From: Streptomyces durocortorensis
Lineage (GTDB): Bacteria; Actinomycetota; Actinomycetes; Streptomycetales; Streptomycetaceae
Direction of reading: 5' to 3'
NCBI RefSeq assembly: GCF_031760065.1
Contig: NZ_CP134500.1
Coordinates: 6,696,001-6,760,000, forward strand
DNA: 64,000 nucleotides
Every line of letters begins with the position of its first letter. Positions within the stretch are counted from its first letter, which is position 1. The position numbers and the translations under genes are program-made. Shown piece after piece: positions 16,233 to 25,821 of this stretch. The notes beneath the pieces are model-generated. The model did no database searches. It worked only from the letters and a program-made list of their open reading frames with translations, and was not told the DNA's origin.

Positions 16233-17432
16233 GTGACCGGCGCTGACTACTTCCCCACCCTCCGAACGAAAATTCGTTCGATGCGCACCGAGTCCTTCGG
16301 GGCTGATCCGGCCGGAGCGCGGATGGAGCGCATCCGCCGCTCACCGAATTTCGTCGACGGGACGTTCCAGAACCCGGTGGGCGCCCGGACCCGGCCCTCC
16401 GGCTCCACGCTGGAGTTCGCGAAGATCTACTTCCAGAAGGAGCAGCGGGCCCGCAGAGCGCCCATCGGCACCGTGCCCGTCCACCCGACGACCCTCGCCG
16501 ATCTGGCCGCACCGCCCGCGACGGGGCTGCGGCTGACCTGGATGGGGCACTCCAGCGTCCTCGCGGAGATCGACGGCCGCCGGGTGCTGTTCGACCCGGT
16601 CTGGGGCGAGCGCTGTTCCCCGTTCCCGTTCGCCGGGCCCAAGCGCCTGCACCCCGTGCCGCTGCCGCTGGGCGTACTCGGTCCCGTCGATGTCGTCGTG
16701 ATCTCGCACGACCACTACGACCACCTCGACCTGCCGACGATCCGGGCACTGGCGGGCACGGACACCGTCTTCGCCGTGCCGCTCGGCGTCGGGGCCCACC
16801 TGGAGCGCTGGGGCGTGCCCGCCGACCGGCTGCGCGAGCTCGACTGGAACGAGACCGCGAAGGTCGCCGGGATCAGCCTCACCGCCACCCCGGCCCGCCA
16901 CTTCTGCGGCCGCGGACTGCGCAACCAGCAGCACACCCTCTGGGCCTCGTGGGCCGTCGCGGGCCCGGAGCACCGGATCTACCACAGCGGGGACACCGGG
17001 TATTTCCCCGGCTTCCGGGACATCGGCGCCGAGCACGGGCCCTTCGACGCGACCATGATCCAGATCGGTGCGTACTCGGAGTACTGGCCGGACATCCACA
17101 TGACCCCGGCCGAGGGGATGCGCGCCCACCTGGATCTCCAGGGCGGCCGTCCGCACGGCGTGATGCTGCCGATCCACTGGGGCACCTTCAACCTGGCGCC
17201 GCATGCCTGGGCGGAGCCGGCCGAGTGGTCCAGGGACGCCGGCGAGGAGGAGGGCCAGGCCATGGCGTTCCCCCGGCCGGGCGAACCGTTCGAGCCTTCG
17301 GGGGAGCTGCCCTCCGACCCCTGGTGGCGCGGGGTGTCCCGGCCCGTCGCCCCCTCGTGGCGGTCGCCCCGGACCGCCAGGATTCCCGATGAGGCCCCCC
17401 AGCGCGACCTCGACCTCGCGGGTGATCGCTGA
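16233..17432 (+). CDS. MBL-fold metal-dependent hydrolase (NAPE-PLD/UlaG-like)
   Basis: 399 aa from GTG 16233 with AGGAG upstream. The metallo-beta-lactamase core has His159, His161, Asp163 and His164 in VVVISHDHYDHLD, a later histidine in ATPARHFCGRG, the aspartate in YHSGDTGYFPGF, and a final His in MLPIHWGTFNLA. The N-terminal lead (RSPNFVDGTFQN, then RTRPSGSTLEFAKIYFQK) is typical of the NAPE-PLD-like group found near the membrane. It probably cleaves a phosphodiester or lactone; the substrate is not known. It has no signal peptide. Confidence 0.85.
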   Translation: MTGADYFPTLRTKIRSMRTESFGADPAGARMERIRRSPNFVDGTFQNPVGARTRPSGSTLEFAKIYFQKEQRARRAPIGTVPVHPTTLADLAAPPATGLRLTWMGHSSVLAEIDGRRVLFDPVWGERCSPFPFAGPKRLHPVPLPLGVLGPVDVVVISHDHYDHLDLPTIRALAGTDTVFAVPLGVGAHLERWGVPADRLRELDWNETAKVAGISLTATPARHFCGRGLRNQQHTLWASWAVAGPEHRIYHSGDTGYFPGFRDIGAEHGPFDATMIQIGAYSEYWPDIHMTPAEGMRAHLDLQGGRPHGVMLPIHWGTFNLAPHAWAEPAEWSRDAGEEEGQAMAFPRPGEPFEPSGELPSDPWWRGVSRPVAPSWRSPRTARIPDEAPQRDLDLAGDR

Positions 17433-17560
17433 GGGCCGGCGGGGGTGCCCGTGACGTGACTCGGATGCCGCGCCGTCGCGGGCGTTTCATAAGGGGCATT
17501 TCTGGCACTCTGGTGCGTTGTGTGCTGGATGTGACCCGGAAACGTCCCTAGGGGGAGCTC

Positions 17561-19252
17561 TTGAACGCGGTGAAGCGGAGCGCGGTGACAAAGGTCGCCG
17601 CCGGGGTCTCGGTCGCGGCACTCCTGCTGCTGACCGGGTGCGACGTCCCCGGGGTCTACCGGCCGCCCCGCCCCGCCACCGGTGGTCCGTACGTGTTCTA
17701 CGTCAGCCCGGACGGGGACGACGGGAACGACGGCCTCTCCCCGGAGAAGCCCTGGCGGACCCTCGACCACGCGAACAGTGTGCGCTTCCAGCCCGGCGAC
17801 CGGCTCCGACTCAAGGGCGGCAAGCGGTTCCGCGGCAGTGTCACGCTGGACAAGGGCGAGGCGGGCAGTCCGGCCCAGCCCGTCGTGATCGAGTCCTATG
17901 GCAAGGGCCGCGCCACGATCGCGCCACGTGGCAGTTCCGGCATCACCGTGCGCAACACCGCAGGCGTCGAGGTCAGGAACGTCTCGCTGGTCGGGGACGC
18001 CAAGGCGCTGCGGGAAGGGGTGGGCATCGCCTTCCGCAACAGCCTTCCGGGCGGCCGTCGGCTCGACCACATCAGGATCACCGATGTGGAGGCGCGCGGC
18101 TTCCAGAACGGCATCAGCATCGGCGCGGAGAAGGGGGCCACCGCGGGCTACGGAGACGTACGCATCAGCGGTGTCTCCGTTCACCACAACCTGGAGAGCG
18201 GACTCGCCTTCTACGGGCCCGCGTTCGAGGCCGACCGCCCCGCCTACGCGCACACGGGGCTCCGGATCGACCGTGCCGAGGCGTACTCCAACACGGGCGA
18301 CCCCAAGAGCGACCGGCGCAACACCGGCAGCGGCATCGTGCTCGGCAGCGTCCGGGACGCGAAGGTGACGCGCTCGGTCGCCCACGACAACGGTGCGAGG
18401 TCCTCCGCCGCCGCCCAGGAGGGCCCCGAGGGCATCTGGGTGTACGACTCCACCCGAGTGGTCCTGGAGAACAACAAGTCGTACCGCAACCGCACCGGAT
18501 CCCGTGTCGACGGCGGCGGATTCGGCCTCGACAACAACGTGTCCTCCTCGGTGGTGCAGTACAACCTCGCCTACGGCAACGACGGACCGGGATTCCTCGT
18601 CTACTCCGGACAGGCCACCGGCGCCCACAGGAACAACGTCGTCCGCTTCAACATGAGCTGGGACGACGCACGGAAGCTGCCCGAGTACGGCGGCATCGTC
18701 GCCTACGGCTCCCACATGAAGAACCTGGACATCTACCACAACACGGTCGTGATGCGGACGGCGGGCCTGGCCTCGGCCGAGGACGCGGGGGCCAAGCCTC
18801 CGGCACTACGACTGCGGGACGGCATCAGCGGCGTGCGCGTCCACAACAACATCTTCGCCACCGACGGGGGACCCCTGCTCCTGGCCGAGTCCCCGTACGG
18901 TTCCGGCAGGGTCAGACTCCAGGGCAACGTCTACCACAGCACCGGCCGCTGGTCGGTGGGGTGGGGCGGCCGGAGCTTCACGGCGCTGGACGGCTGGCGC
19001 GGCGCGTCCGGCCAGGAAACGCTCTCCGGAGGGCCCACCGGATCCAGCGGCGACCCGTGCCTGCCCGCCCTGACCGTCCCGCTCGCCGACGGGGCCGACG
19101 CCGGGGACCTGGTGCCCGGCTGCGCGGGCGAGGTCTCCGTCGGCAGGGGACCGCAGGCATGGGGCGTCGACATGGGCCCCGTCGACTACTTCGGCAACCG
19201 GGTCCCGCGGTCACTGACGGCCGGGGCCGCCCAGCCGCGCACGGCCGACTGA
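17561..19252 (+). CDS. Secreted lipoprotein with right-handed beta-helix
   Basis: 563 aa from TTG 17561, selected by a strong GGGGGAG just upstream. A signal peptide ends in the lipobox LLTGC (Cys about 27). The N-terminal strand YVSPDGDDGNDGLSPEKPW and many short repeats with Asn ladders (VHHNLESGLAF, NNKSYRNRTG, LDNNVSSSVVQYN, YHNTVVM, VHNNIFA) show a parallel beta-helix such as polysaccharide lyases and epimerases use. It lies beside an exopolysaccharide gene set on the other strand, so it may trim, epimerise or anchor that polymer outside the cell. No lyase active site can be named. Confidence 0.82.
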   Translation: MNAVKRSAVTKVAAGVSVAALLLLTGCDVPGVYRPPRPATGGPYVFYVSPDGDDGNDGLSPEKPWRTLDHANSVRFQPGDRLRLKGGKRFRGSVTLDKGEAGSPAQPVVIESYGKGRATIAPRGSSGITVRNTAGVEVRNVSLVGDAKALREGVGIAFRNSLPGGRRLDHIRITDVEARGFQNGISIGAEKGATAGYGDVRISGVSVHHNLESGLAFYGPAFEADRPAYAHTGLRIDRAEAYSNTGDPKSDRRNTGSGIVLGSVRDAKVTRSVAHDNGARSSAAAQEGPEGIWVYDSTRVVLENNKSYRNRTGSRVDGGGFGLDNNVSSSVVQYNLAYGNDGPGFLVYSGQATGAHRNNVVRFNMSWDDARKLPEYGGIVAYGSHMKNLDIYHNTVVMRTAGLASAEDAGAKPPALRLRDGISGVRVHNNIFATDGGPLLLAESPYGSGRVRLQGNVYHSTGRWSVGWGGRSFTALDGWRGASGQETLSGGPTGSSGDPCLPALTVPLADGADAGDLVPGCAGEVSVGRGPQAWGVDMGPVDYFGNRVPRSLTAGAAQPRTAD

Positions 19253-19315
19253 GCCGAGCGCGGGGCGGCGCGCCGGTACCCCCGGAGCGAGCGGGCCCGG
19301 TCCGCGGGCCGCTCC

Positions 19316-20767
19316 TCAAGCCTGGCCGTTCGGCAGCGCGGAGGACAGGGCCGCGACGGGGCTCGGTCCGGTGGCGGGCGACACGATCGTGGCCCGCAAG
19401 GCGTTCCGGGACTGGGCGTCCAACGGCTGGGCGTCCGACGGCTGGGCCGGGGCGTACGGGCGGCCCAGCGCCTTCACCGCCCACCCGGCGGCCCGCCACT
19501 GGTCGTGCCGGAGCGCGTTCCGTCCGTCGACGAGGACCGGGGTGCGGACCACACGGGCCAGCTCGACCGGGTCCACCTCGCGGTACTGCCGCCACTCGGT
19601 GAGGTGGAGGACGAGGTCCGAGCCCCGGCAGGCGGTCAGGAGGTCCGAGCCGCACCGCAGTTCCGGATGGGCGCGCCGGGCGTTCGCGGCACCTTCCGGG
19701 TCGTGCACCCGGACCTCAGCGCCCTGCCGGTGCAGGGCCGTCGCCACGGCCAGCGCCGGCGAGTCGCGCACGTCGTCGCTGTCCGGCTTGAACGTGGCGC
19801 CCAGGACGGCCACCCGGCGGCCGGCGAGGTCGCCGCCCGCCAACCGGCGTACGAGCGCGACCGTCCGGGTCCGCTGGCGATGGTTGATCGCATCGACCTG
19901 GTCGAGGAACTCCACGGCCGGACCGACCCCGAGCTCCTGCGCACGGGCGGCGAACGCCCGGATGTCCTTGGGCAGGCAGCCCCCGCCGAAGCCCAGACCG
20001 GCGTTGAGGAACTGCCGCCCGATCCGGGTGTCGTGGCCGAGGGCGTCGGCGAGGGTCGCCACGTCCGCGCCCGCCGCATCGCAGACCTCGGACATCGCGT
20101 TGATGAAGGAGATCTTGGTGGCGAGGAAGGAGTTGGCCGCGACCTTCACCAGCTCGGCCGTGCTCGGGTCGGTGCTGATGTAGGGAACGCCCGCCCCGAG
20201 CATCGGGGCGTACACCCGGCGCAGTGTCTCGTCCGCTTCCCGGCCGGACACGCCCACCACGAGCCTGTCCGGCCGCAGTGTGTCCTCGACCGCGAAGCCC
20301 TCGCGCAGGAATTCGGGGTTCCATGCCACCTCCGCCCGCACCCCCGCCGGCACGAGACCGGCGATCCGGGTGTTGAGGCGCGCGGTCGTGCCCACTGGGA
20401 CGGTGGACTTGCCGACCACCAGGCACGACCTGGGCAGATGCGGCACGAGCCCGTCGACGACGGCGTCCACGTACCGCAGGTCGGCCGCCCGGGAACCGGC
20501 CTGCTGGGGGGTGCCCACGCAGATGAAGTGGACCTCGCCGTGCGCGGCGGCCGCACGCAGCTCGGTGCCGAAGCGCAGCCGCCCCGAGGCGAGGGCCCGG
20601 TTCAGGATCTCGTCGAAACCCGGCTCGTAGAACGGAGGTCTGCCTTCCGAGAGGACCGTGATCCTTTCGGTGTCGACGTCGACACCGAGGACGTCGTGCC
20701 CGATGTCGGCCATGCACGCGGCGTGCACAGCTCCGAGGTATCCCGTACCGATGACGGTCAGCCGCAT
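19316..20767 (-). CDS. UDP-glucose/GDP-mannose 6-dehydrogenase family protein
   Basis: 483 aa with AGGAGAAC before the ATG at 20765-20767. The NAD site is VIGTGYLGAVHAACMADIGHD, the catalytic cysteine is Cys264 in GFGGGCLPKD, and the middle has STVPVGTT and NPEFLREGFAVED. This oxidises an NDP-sugar to its uronic acid, probably UDP-glucose to UDP-glucuronate, the substrate of the UXS-like enzyme encoded upstream. About 40 residues rich in Ala, Ser and Pro extend the C-terminus and look disordered. It is the last gene of the minus-strand polysaccharide operon. Confidence 0.9.
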   Translation of the reverse strand: MRLTVIGTGYLGAVHAACMADIGHDVLGVDVDTERITVLSEGRPPFYEPGFDEILNRALASGRLRFGTELRAAAAHGEVHFICVGTPQQAGSRAADLRYVDAVVDGLVPHLPRSCLVVGKSTVPVGTTARLNTRIAGLVPAGVRAEVAWNPEFLREGFAVEDTLRPDRLVVGVSGREADETLRRVYAPMLGAGVPYISTDPSTAELVKVAANSFLATKISFINAMSEVCDAAGADVATLADALGHDTRIGRQFLNAGLGFGGGCLPKDIRAFAARAQELGVGPAVEFLDQVDAINHRQRTRTVALVRRLAGGDLAGRRVAVLGATFKPDSDDVRDSPALAVATALHRQGAEVRVHDPEGAANARRAHPELRCGSDLLTACRGSDLVLHLTEWRQYREVDPVELARVVRTPVLVDGRNALRHDQWRAAGWAVKALGRPYAPAQPSDAQPLDAQSRNALRATIVSPATGPSPVAALSSALPNGQA

Positions 20768-20814
20768 GCGCTGTTCTCCTGTCTGGGGGGCGGGGGTGCG
20801 AAGGAGCGGGCGGG

Positions 20815-21837
20815 TCAGGGGGCGTAGCCGTACGCGTTCTGCTGCTGGAAGGTCCACGCGTCGCGGCACATCGTGGCCAGATCACGCCGTGCGCTCCAGC
20901 CCCACGCCGCTGCGGCCTTGGCCGGATCGGCGACGAGTTCCGCGACGTCACCGGGCCGGCGCGCGGCGACGCGGTGCGGAACCGCCCGCCCCGACACTTG
21001 CTCGAAGGTGCGTACGAGCTCCAGGACGGAGGCGCCGCGGCCGGTACCGAGGTTGAAGACCCGCATGCCGGGTTCGTCGTCGATGTGGTCGAGCGCCACC
21101 CGGTGCCCGTCGGCGACATCCACGACATGGATGTAGTCGCGCACACCTGTGCCGTCGGGCGTCGGGTAGTCGTCGCCGAACACCTTCAGCTCCGCACGGC
21201 GGCCCACGGCCACCTGGGCCAGGAAGGGCATGAGGTTGTTCGGCACACCACGCGGGTCCTCGCCGAGAAGCCCGGTGGGGTGGGCGCCGGCCGGATTGAA
21301 GTACCGCAGCGCCAGCACGCGCAGTTCGGGCACATGCCGGCACAGGTCTGCGAGTACCTGCTCACAGGTCCACTTGGTGCCGGCGTACGGGTTGGTCGGA
21401 GCTGCGGGGGATTCCTCGGTCAGCGGAACGGTCGTCGCGTCGCCGTAGACCGAGCAGGAGGACGAGAACACCAGCCGGTGCACCCCGTGGTCGTGCATGG
21501 CCGAGACCAGGGCCGTGGTGCCGCCGACGTTGATGTCGTAGTACGTGAGAGGGATCAGCACCGACTCGCCGACGGCCTTCTTCGCGGCGAAGTGGATCAC
21601 CGCGTCGATGGGGTGCTCGGTGAAGACGGTGTCCAGGGACCGCCGGTCGCGTACGTCCGCGACATGGGCGGCGGCGATCGGCCGCCCCGCGATCTTCGCG
21701 ACGCGTTCGAGGGCCTCGGGCGAGCTGTTGGAGTGGTCGTCGAGCACGACGACCTCGTGGCCGGAGCGGAGGAGCTCGACGCAGGTGTGGCTGCCGATGA
21801 ATCCGGCACCACCGGTGACCAGGACCGTCTGGGACAC
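20815..21837 (-). CDS. galE: UDP-glucose 4-epimerase
   Basis: 340 aa from the GTG at 21835-21837, which has GAGG 6 bases upstream; an ATG four codons earlier has no good ribosome-binding site. The NAD motif is VTGGAGFIGSH, the catalytic Ser is in FSSSCSVYGD, and Tyr/Lys are in NPYAGTKWTCE. The GalE signature ALRYFNPAGAHPTGLLGEDP is complete. It interconverts UDP-glucose and UDP-galactose. It sits between the membrane glycosyltransferase and the dehydrogenase with short gaps, so it likely supplies a sugar for the same polymer rather than galactose catabolism. Confidence 0.92.
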   Translation of the reverse strand: MSQTVLVTGGAGFIGSHTCVELLRSGHEVVVLDDHSNSSPEALERVAKIAGRPIAAAHVADVRDRRSLDTVFTEHPIDAVIHFAAKKAVGESVLIPLTYYDINVGGTTALVSAMHDHGVHRLVFSSSCSVYGDATTVPLTEESPAAPTNPYAGTKWTCEQVLADLCRHVPELRVLALRYFNPAGAHPTGLLGEDPRGVPNNLMPFLAQVAVGRRAELKVFGDDYPTPDGTGVRDYIHVVDVADGHRVALDHIDDEPGMRVFNLGTGRGASVLELVRTFEQVSGRAVPHRVAARRPGDVAELVADPAKAAAAWGWSARRDLATMCRDAWTFQQQNAYGYAP

Positions 21838-21872
21838 GGGGGACCTCATTTCTCGATCGGCCGCGGAGGCCG

Positions 21873-23762
21873 TCACCAGGCGTAGAAGCCGGTGAGATAG
21901 GAGGGGAAGACGACGATGGCGAACAGCAGGGGCAGCAGCGCCAGCAGCCCGGCGACGAGCGGAACCGCCGCCGTACGCAGGGCGTGCGGGACGGGCACAC
22001 CGGTCGCGCGTGCCGTCTCCCTGACGTGCAGTCCGCCGATGGCGAGAGTCACGGCGGCATAGGAGGCCGAACCGAGGATGCAGAGGAAGACGTATCCGAC
22101 GGCGGGGCCGGTGAACTGGCCGGCCAGGGCCGACCCCGACAGGAGCGTCGTGATCAGCAGATACGGGGCCACGGTGCGCAACGGCAGCCGCTCCGGGCCG
22201 TCGCGCTTCTTCGGTGTGACCTTGAAGGTGATCTGGCGGGGCCGCAGCTTCTGCATGACCGCTGCCATGACCCCCCACGCGACGTAGGGCCAGCGGGAGA
22301 GCCCGAAGAGCCAGATCTCCCAGCTGAAGATCGGGGAGTCCTTGGGACGCAGCAGGCCGCGGCGGCGGCAGAACAGCGTCAGCGCGATCAGCCAGACGGA
22401 CATGCTCCAGAAATGCCCCAGGAACTCGAAGTAGTTGACGTTGATCCACGGGGCTCCGGTGATCGCGGCGATCGGCGGCAGCAGAATCCCCAGGACGGTC
22501 GCCACGGCGAGGAGCGGGTAGTACATCAGCGCCGCGCCGAAGCGAATCCTTAGCTTGAGCGGCATCCGGCCCAGGTGGCGCGGCAGCATGCTCAGGAGCA
22601 TCACGGCCAGGCTGCGCGACCACTGGAACTCCTGGGTGATCATCGCGCCGAAGGTGAGGGGGCCCTCGCCGTGTGCCTCCGCGTCGATGGCGAACGCGCC
22701 CTGCCAGCCGGCCGAGCTGAGCAGGAAGGTGGTCGAGAAGTCCTCGGCGAGTTCGGGGCCGAGCCCGCCGATTTCCCGCAGCGCCCGGGTGCGGACGGCG
22801 TAGTGCGAGCCGATGCACACCGGCGCGAGACCGGCGGAGTGGCCCAGTTGTACGGGTCCGTGGAACATGGACTCGCGTTGCAGCCGCCCGCGCGCCGCCC
22901 AGGACCCGGCGGCGTTGGAGTCGCAGACGCTGGGAGCCGCGACGTAGCCGATGGACCGGTCCGCGAAGGGACGCACGACCTCGCGGAGGTAGCCGGGGTG
23001 CGGCACGTGGTCGCAGTCGAGCTGAGCGACCACGTCGTAGTCGGCGTAGCCCCAGTTGTCGTAGAAGTAGGCGAGGTTCCCTTCCTTGCAGCGGGTGCGC
23101 CGCGGCCACTCGGCCCGGTGGTAGCCGCTCACGCCGCGGCGGCAGGAGAGGCCGGCGCCGTGGGCCCGGCACCACTCGATGATGTCCTCGGTGGGGTCCT
23201 CGTCACACAGCCAGACGTCGTACGGGTGGGGGAAGTCCTGCCCGAGCATCGCCTCAAGGGTGGTTCGGGCGATGTCCCAGCCTTCGGACGGGGCGCGGGT
23301 GACCACGAACGCGGTACGGAGCTTGGGCACCGCTACGGCAGGGTCGAAGCGCCGCATACGGATCAGCGCGACGAGGAAGTGCACCGGCAGGTAGGTCAGA
23401 TACAGCAGAAGCATGCTGTTGACGAGCATCCCCAGCCAGCCGATGCGGTGGGACGGCTCGAACCACCATGCCCAGAACCAGACCAGGCAGGCCAGCCAGC
23501 CGAGGGACAGCAGAGCGACGAGGCGTCGATCGGCCGGTGAGAACGTCCGCACGAAACTGGCGGGGTGGGTGGCGAGGCGGCGCGACGGCCTGGCCAGAAC
23601 CGGTCCGTCCGGGCCGATGGAAGCCACCCCGCCATGGGACAGGGCACGGAACTCCTCGCTCAGTGCGGACCATTCCGCCGGGGAGCCGGGTGCCGCTCGG
23701 GGAGGCGGGAGGTCTTGGACGGTGCCGGTCCCGTTGACGGGTCCCTGCTCCAACGACGTCAT
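21873..23762 (-). CDS. Membrane glycosyltransferase, family 2 (cellulose synthase-like)
   Basis: 629 aa. Two membrane helices near residues 85-135 precede a cytosolic GT2 domain: VVTRAPSEG, LCDEDPTEDIIEW, the DxD motif in AQLDCDHVPHPGYL, the catalytic base region LAEDFSTTF, and QEFQWSRSLA in place of the QxxRW processivity motif. Several more helices follow (about residues 390-460 and 520-629). This is the topology of processive polysaccharide synthases such as cellulose, curdlan and hyaluronan synthases. Its neighbours supply UDP-Glc, UDP-Gal, UDP-GlcA and perhaps UDP-Xyl. No PilZ domain is apparent. Confidence 0.87.
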   Translation of the reverse strand: MTSLEQGPVNGTGTVQDLPPPRAAPGSPAEWSALSEEFRALSHGGVASIGPDGPVLARPSRRLATHPASFVRTFSPADRRLVALLSLGWLACLVWFWAWWFEPSHRIGWLGMLVNSMLLLYLTYLPVHFLVALIRMRRFDPAVAVPKLRTAFVVTRAPSEGWDIARTTLEAMLGQDFPHPYDVWLCDEDPTEDIIEWCRAHGAGLSCRRGVSGYHRAEWPRRTRCKEGNLAYFYDNWGYADYDVVAQLDCDHVPHPGYLREVVRPFADRSIGYVAAPSVCDSNAAGSWAARGRLQRESMFHGPVQLGHSAGLAPVCIGSHYAVRTRALREIGGLGPELAEDFSTTFLLSSAGWQGAFAIDAEAHGEGPLTFGAMITQEFQWSRSLAVMLLSMLPRHLGRMPLKLRIRFGAALMYYPLLAVATVLGILLPPIAAITGAPWINVNYFEFLGHFWSMSVWLIALTLFCRRRGLLRPKDSPIFSWEIWLFGLSRWPYVAWGVMAAVMQKLRPRQITFKVTPKKRDGPERLPLRTVAPYLLITTLLSGSALAGQFTGPAVGYVFLCILGSASYAAVTLAIGGLHVRETARATGVPVPHALRTAAVPLVAGLLALLPLLFAIVVFPSYLTGFYAW

Positions 23763-23885
23763 GGGGGCGAGTTCTCCAGTGGGTGCGACAGCGGGCCGGG
23801 AGGACGGGCGTGGGGCCGGGGGAACGCGGTGGCGGAGTGGCGTCGAACGGCTGCGGCTGTGCGCCGGACACCGGGGGCTTTCGCG

Positions 23886-24962
23886 TCAGACACCGGGGGT
23901 GGACATTCCCGGTGCGGCGGCGACCGCCGGGCCGGGGATCGACTGCGGCGCGGTCGTCGCGGTCGCTGCCGACGTCAGCGGGACCGCCTCGTTCTGGCTG
24001 CCGCGGATCGCCGCGGCCGACATGCCGAGCAGCTCCGGGCGGGCACCGAAGTACGCGACGGTGCGGCGCAGGCCCTCGGTGATGTCCACCTCCGGCTCCC
24101 AGCCCAGTACCTCGCGGGCGCGGGTGATCACCGGGCGGCGGCGGACCGGGTCGTCCTCCGGCAGTGGGTGGTAGCGAACTTCGGAGGGCGAGCCGGTCAT
24201 CGCCAGCACGATCCCGGCGAGTTCGGAGACGGTGCGTTCGACCGGGTTGCCGAGGTTGAACGGCCCCATCTCGGAGGAGTCGAGAAGCGCGATCAGGCCG
24301 CGGACGAGGTCGTCGACGAAGCAGAAGCTGCGGGTCTGCTTGCCGTCGCCGTAAACGGTGAGCGGTTCACCGGTCAGGGCCTGGGTGATGAAGCTGGACA
24401 CCACGCGGCCGTCGTGCGGGCGCATGCGCGGGCCGTAGGTGTTGAAGATCCGGGCGATGCCGACATCGAGGCGATGCGTGCGGCGGTAGGCGGCCGAGAC
24501 CGCCTCGGCGTACCGTTTCGCCTCGTCGTAGACGCTGCGCGGCCCGATGGGATTGGTATTGCCCCAGTACGTCTCCTCCTGGGGATGGACGAGGGGATCG
24601 CCGTAGATCTCGCTGGTCGATGCGAGGACGAAGCGGGCGTCATGGCGCAGAGCGAGCCTCAGGGCGTTCTCGGTGCCCCGGCTGCCGACCGCGAGGGTCT
24701 CCAGCGGCTGTCTCAGGTAGTCGGGCGGGGAGGCGGGCGACGCCAGGTGGGCGACGGCGTCGACGCCTCCGGCGACCTCCACGGAAACGCTCACGTCGGT
24801 GTGCTGGAGAACGAAGGACGGGTCGGACACGAGGTGGGCGATGTTCGTGGGATCGCTCGTCGAGAAATTGTCCAGGCACACCACCGAGTCACCGCGCCGC
24901 AGGAGCGCTTCGCACAGATGGGACCCAAGGAAACCACCGCCACCGGTCACGGCAACGCGCAT
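23886..24962 (-). CDS. NAD-dependent epimerase, UDP-glucuronate decarboxylase-like
   Basis: 358 aa from the ATG at 24960-24962. The Rossmann motif is VTGGGGFLGSHLCEALL. Ser and Tyr/Lys lie in STSEIYGDP and SVYDEAKRYAE. The pattern NTYGPRMRPHDGRVVSSF then YGDGKQTRSFCFVDDLV is that of UDP-glucuronic acid decarboxylase (UXS), which makes UDP-xylose, though dTDP-glucose dehydratase relatives look similar. It has a ~35-residue low-complexity C-terminal tail. As the most upstream gene it probably opens the operon; its leader (24963-25243) is unusually AT-rich for this genome. Confidence 0.83.
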   Translation of the reverse strand: MRVAVTGGGGFLGSHLCEALLRRGDSVVCLDNFSTSDPTNIAHLVSDPSFVLQHTDVSVSVEVAGGVDAVAHLASPASPPDYLRQPLETLAVGSRGTENALRLALRHDARFVLASTSEIYGDPLVHPQEETYWGNTNPIGPRSVYDEAKRYAEAVSAAYRRTHRLDVGIARIFNTYGPRMRPHDGRVVSSFITQALTGEPLTVYGDGKQTRSFCFVDDLVRGLIALLDSSEMGPFNLGNPVERTVSELAGIVLAMTGSPSEVRYHPLPEDDPVRRRPVITRAREVLGWEPEVDITEGLRRTVAYFGARPELLGMSAAAIRGSQNEAVPLTSAATATTAPQSIPGPAVAAAPGMSTPGV

Positions 24963-25243
24963 TGTGTTTCTCCAGAAATGAGGAGGGAAAGGTCTCACGC
25001 TCACGTTCGGCCCGCACGGATGACCGCACGGCAGGCGGCCGGACGGGCAGATGAGCGGAGTGCTCTCATCAAACGCAGGGAGATAGTATGGGTAGATTGA
25101 ATGATTTATGTGGATGTCACTCGATGGCCGGGCCGTTCGGGGGGTGGTGTGTCGGCCACCCGTACGCCGCATCGGCGGGGACGACCCCGATTCCGGTTCC
25201 TCAGGTGAGCAACGCCCGGCGGGTGTCATGCGTCTGACAGGGC

Positions 25244-25714
25244 GTGACAGACCTTGCTGACTCCTCCGGCCCCGTCGACACCCTTGACGAGGACGAGACC
25301 GTGCGCCCCGGCCCCCTGTGGCGCCATGCCCTGTGGGTGGTGGGTGTCACCGCCGCGGGGGTGGTGCTGGGGTGGCTCGGCGCCCTGTTCCGTATCGGCC
25401 CCGAGGAGTACGGGCTGCCGCCCGCCGCTCCGGGAGCGCTCTGGCCGTATCTGGTCGCCTGGAGCGCGATCGGCCTGGGGCTTGCGGCCGTTCTGCGGTA
25501 TGTGGCGGCGAGGGTTCCGGTCTACTCCCCGGAGAAGGTCGTCGTCGGCGTCGTGCTGATCGGCACGCGGCTCTCCCTCGGGTGGCGACCAGAGCCCCTC
25601 GAAGTCGCCGCCCTGGCTCTCGCGGCCCTGGTGCTGGTGGCTGTCTGGTGCGCCGTCGCACTGCGCGGGGCGGCCGTGGTGCGGCGCGCCGAGGGGGAGG
25701 CCCGAGCCGCGTAG
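25244..25714 (+). CDS. Small integral membrane protein
   Basis: 156 aa from GTG 25244. An acidic N-terminus (LADSSGPVDTLDEDE) is followed by four hydrophobic segments: about 30-48 (VVGVTAAGVVLGWLGALF), 67-85 (LVAWSAIGLGLAAVLRYV), 97-108 and 118-143. It ends with a basic/acidic tail. I do not recognise a family beyond streptomycete conserved membrane proteins. It stands alone between the polysaccharide operon and a PPOX-like gene. Confidence 0.65.
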   Translation: MTDLADSSGPVDTLDEDETVRPGPLWRHALWVVGVTAAGVVLGWLGALFRIGPEEYGLPPAAPGALWPYLVAWSAIGLGLAAVLRYVAARVPVYSPEKVVVGVVLIGTRLSLGWRPEPLEVAALALAALVLVAVWCAVALRGAAVVRRAEGEARAA

Positions 25715-25821
25715 AGGGAGCGCGCGGACGACAGGCCCTACGGGCGCGGCACCAGGGGCGAGCCCGATGCCTCAGGGCACACTGGGGCAGCCCCCCGAAT
25801 CCACGTACGAAGGAGTTTGCC

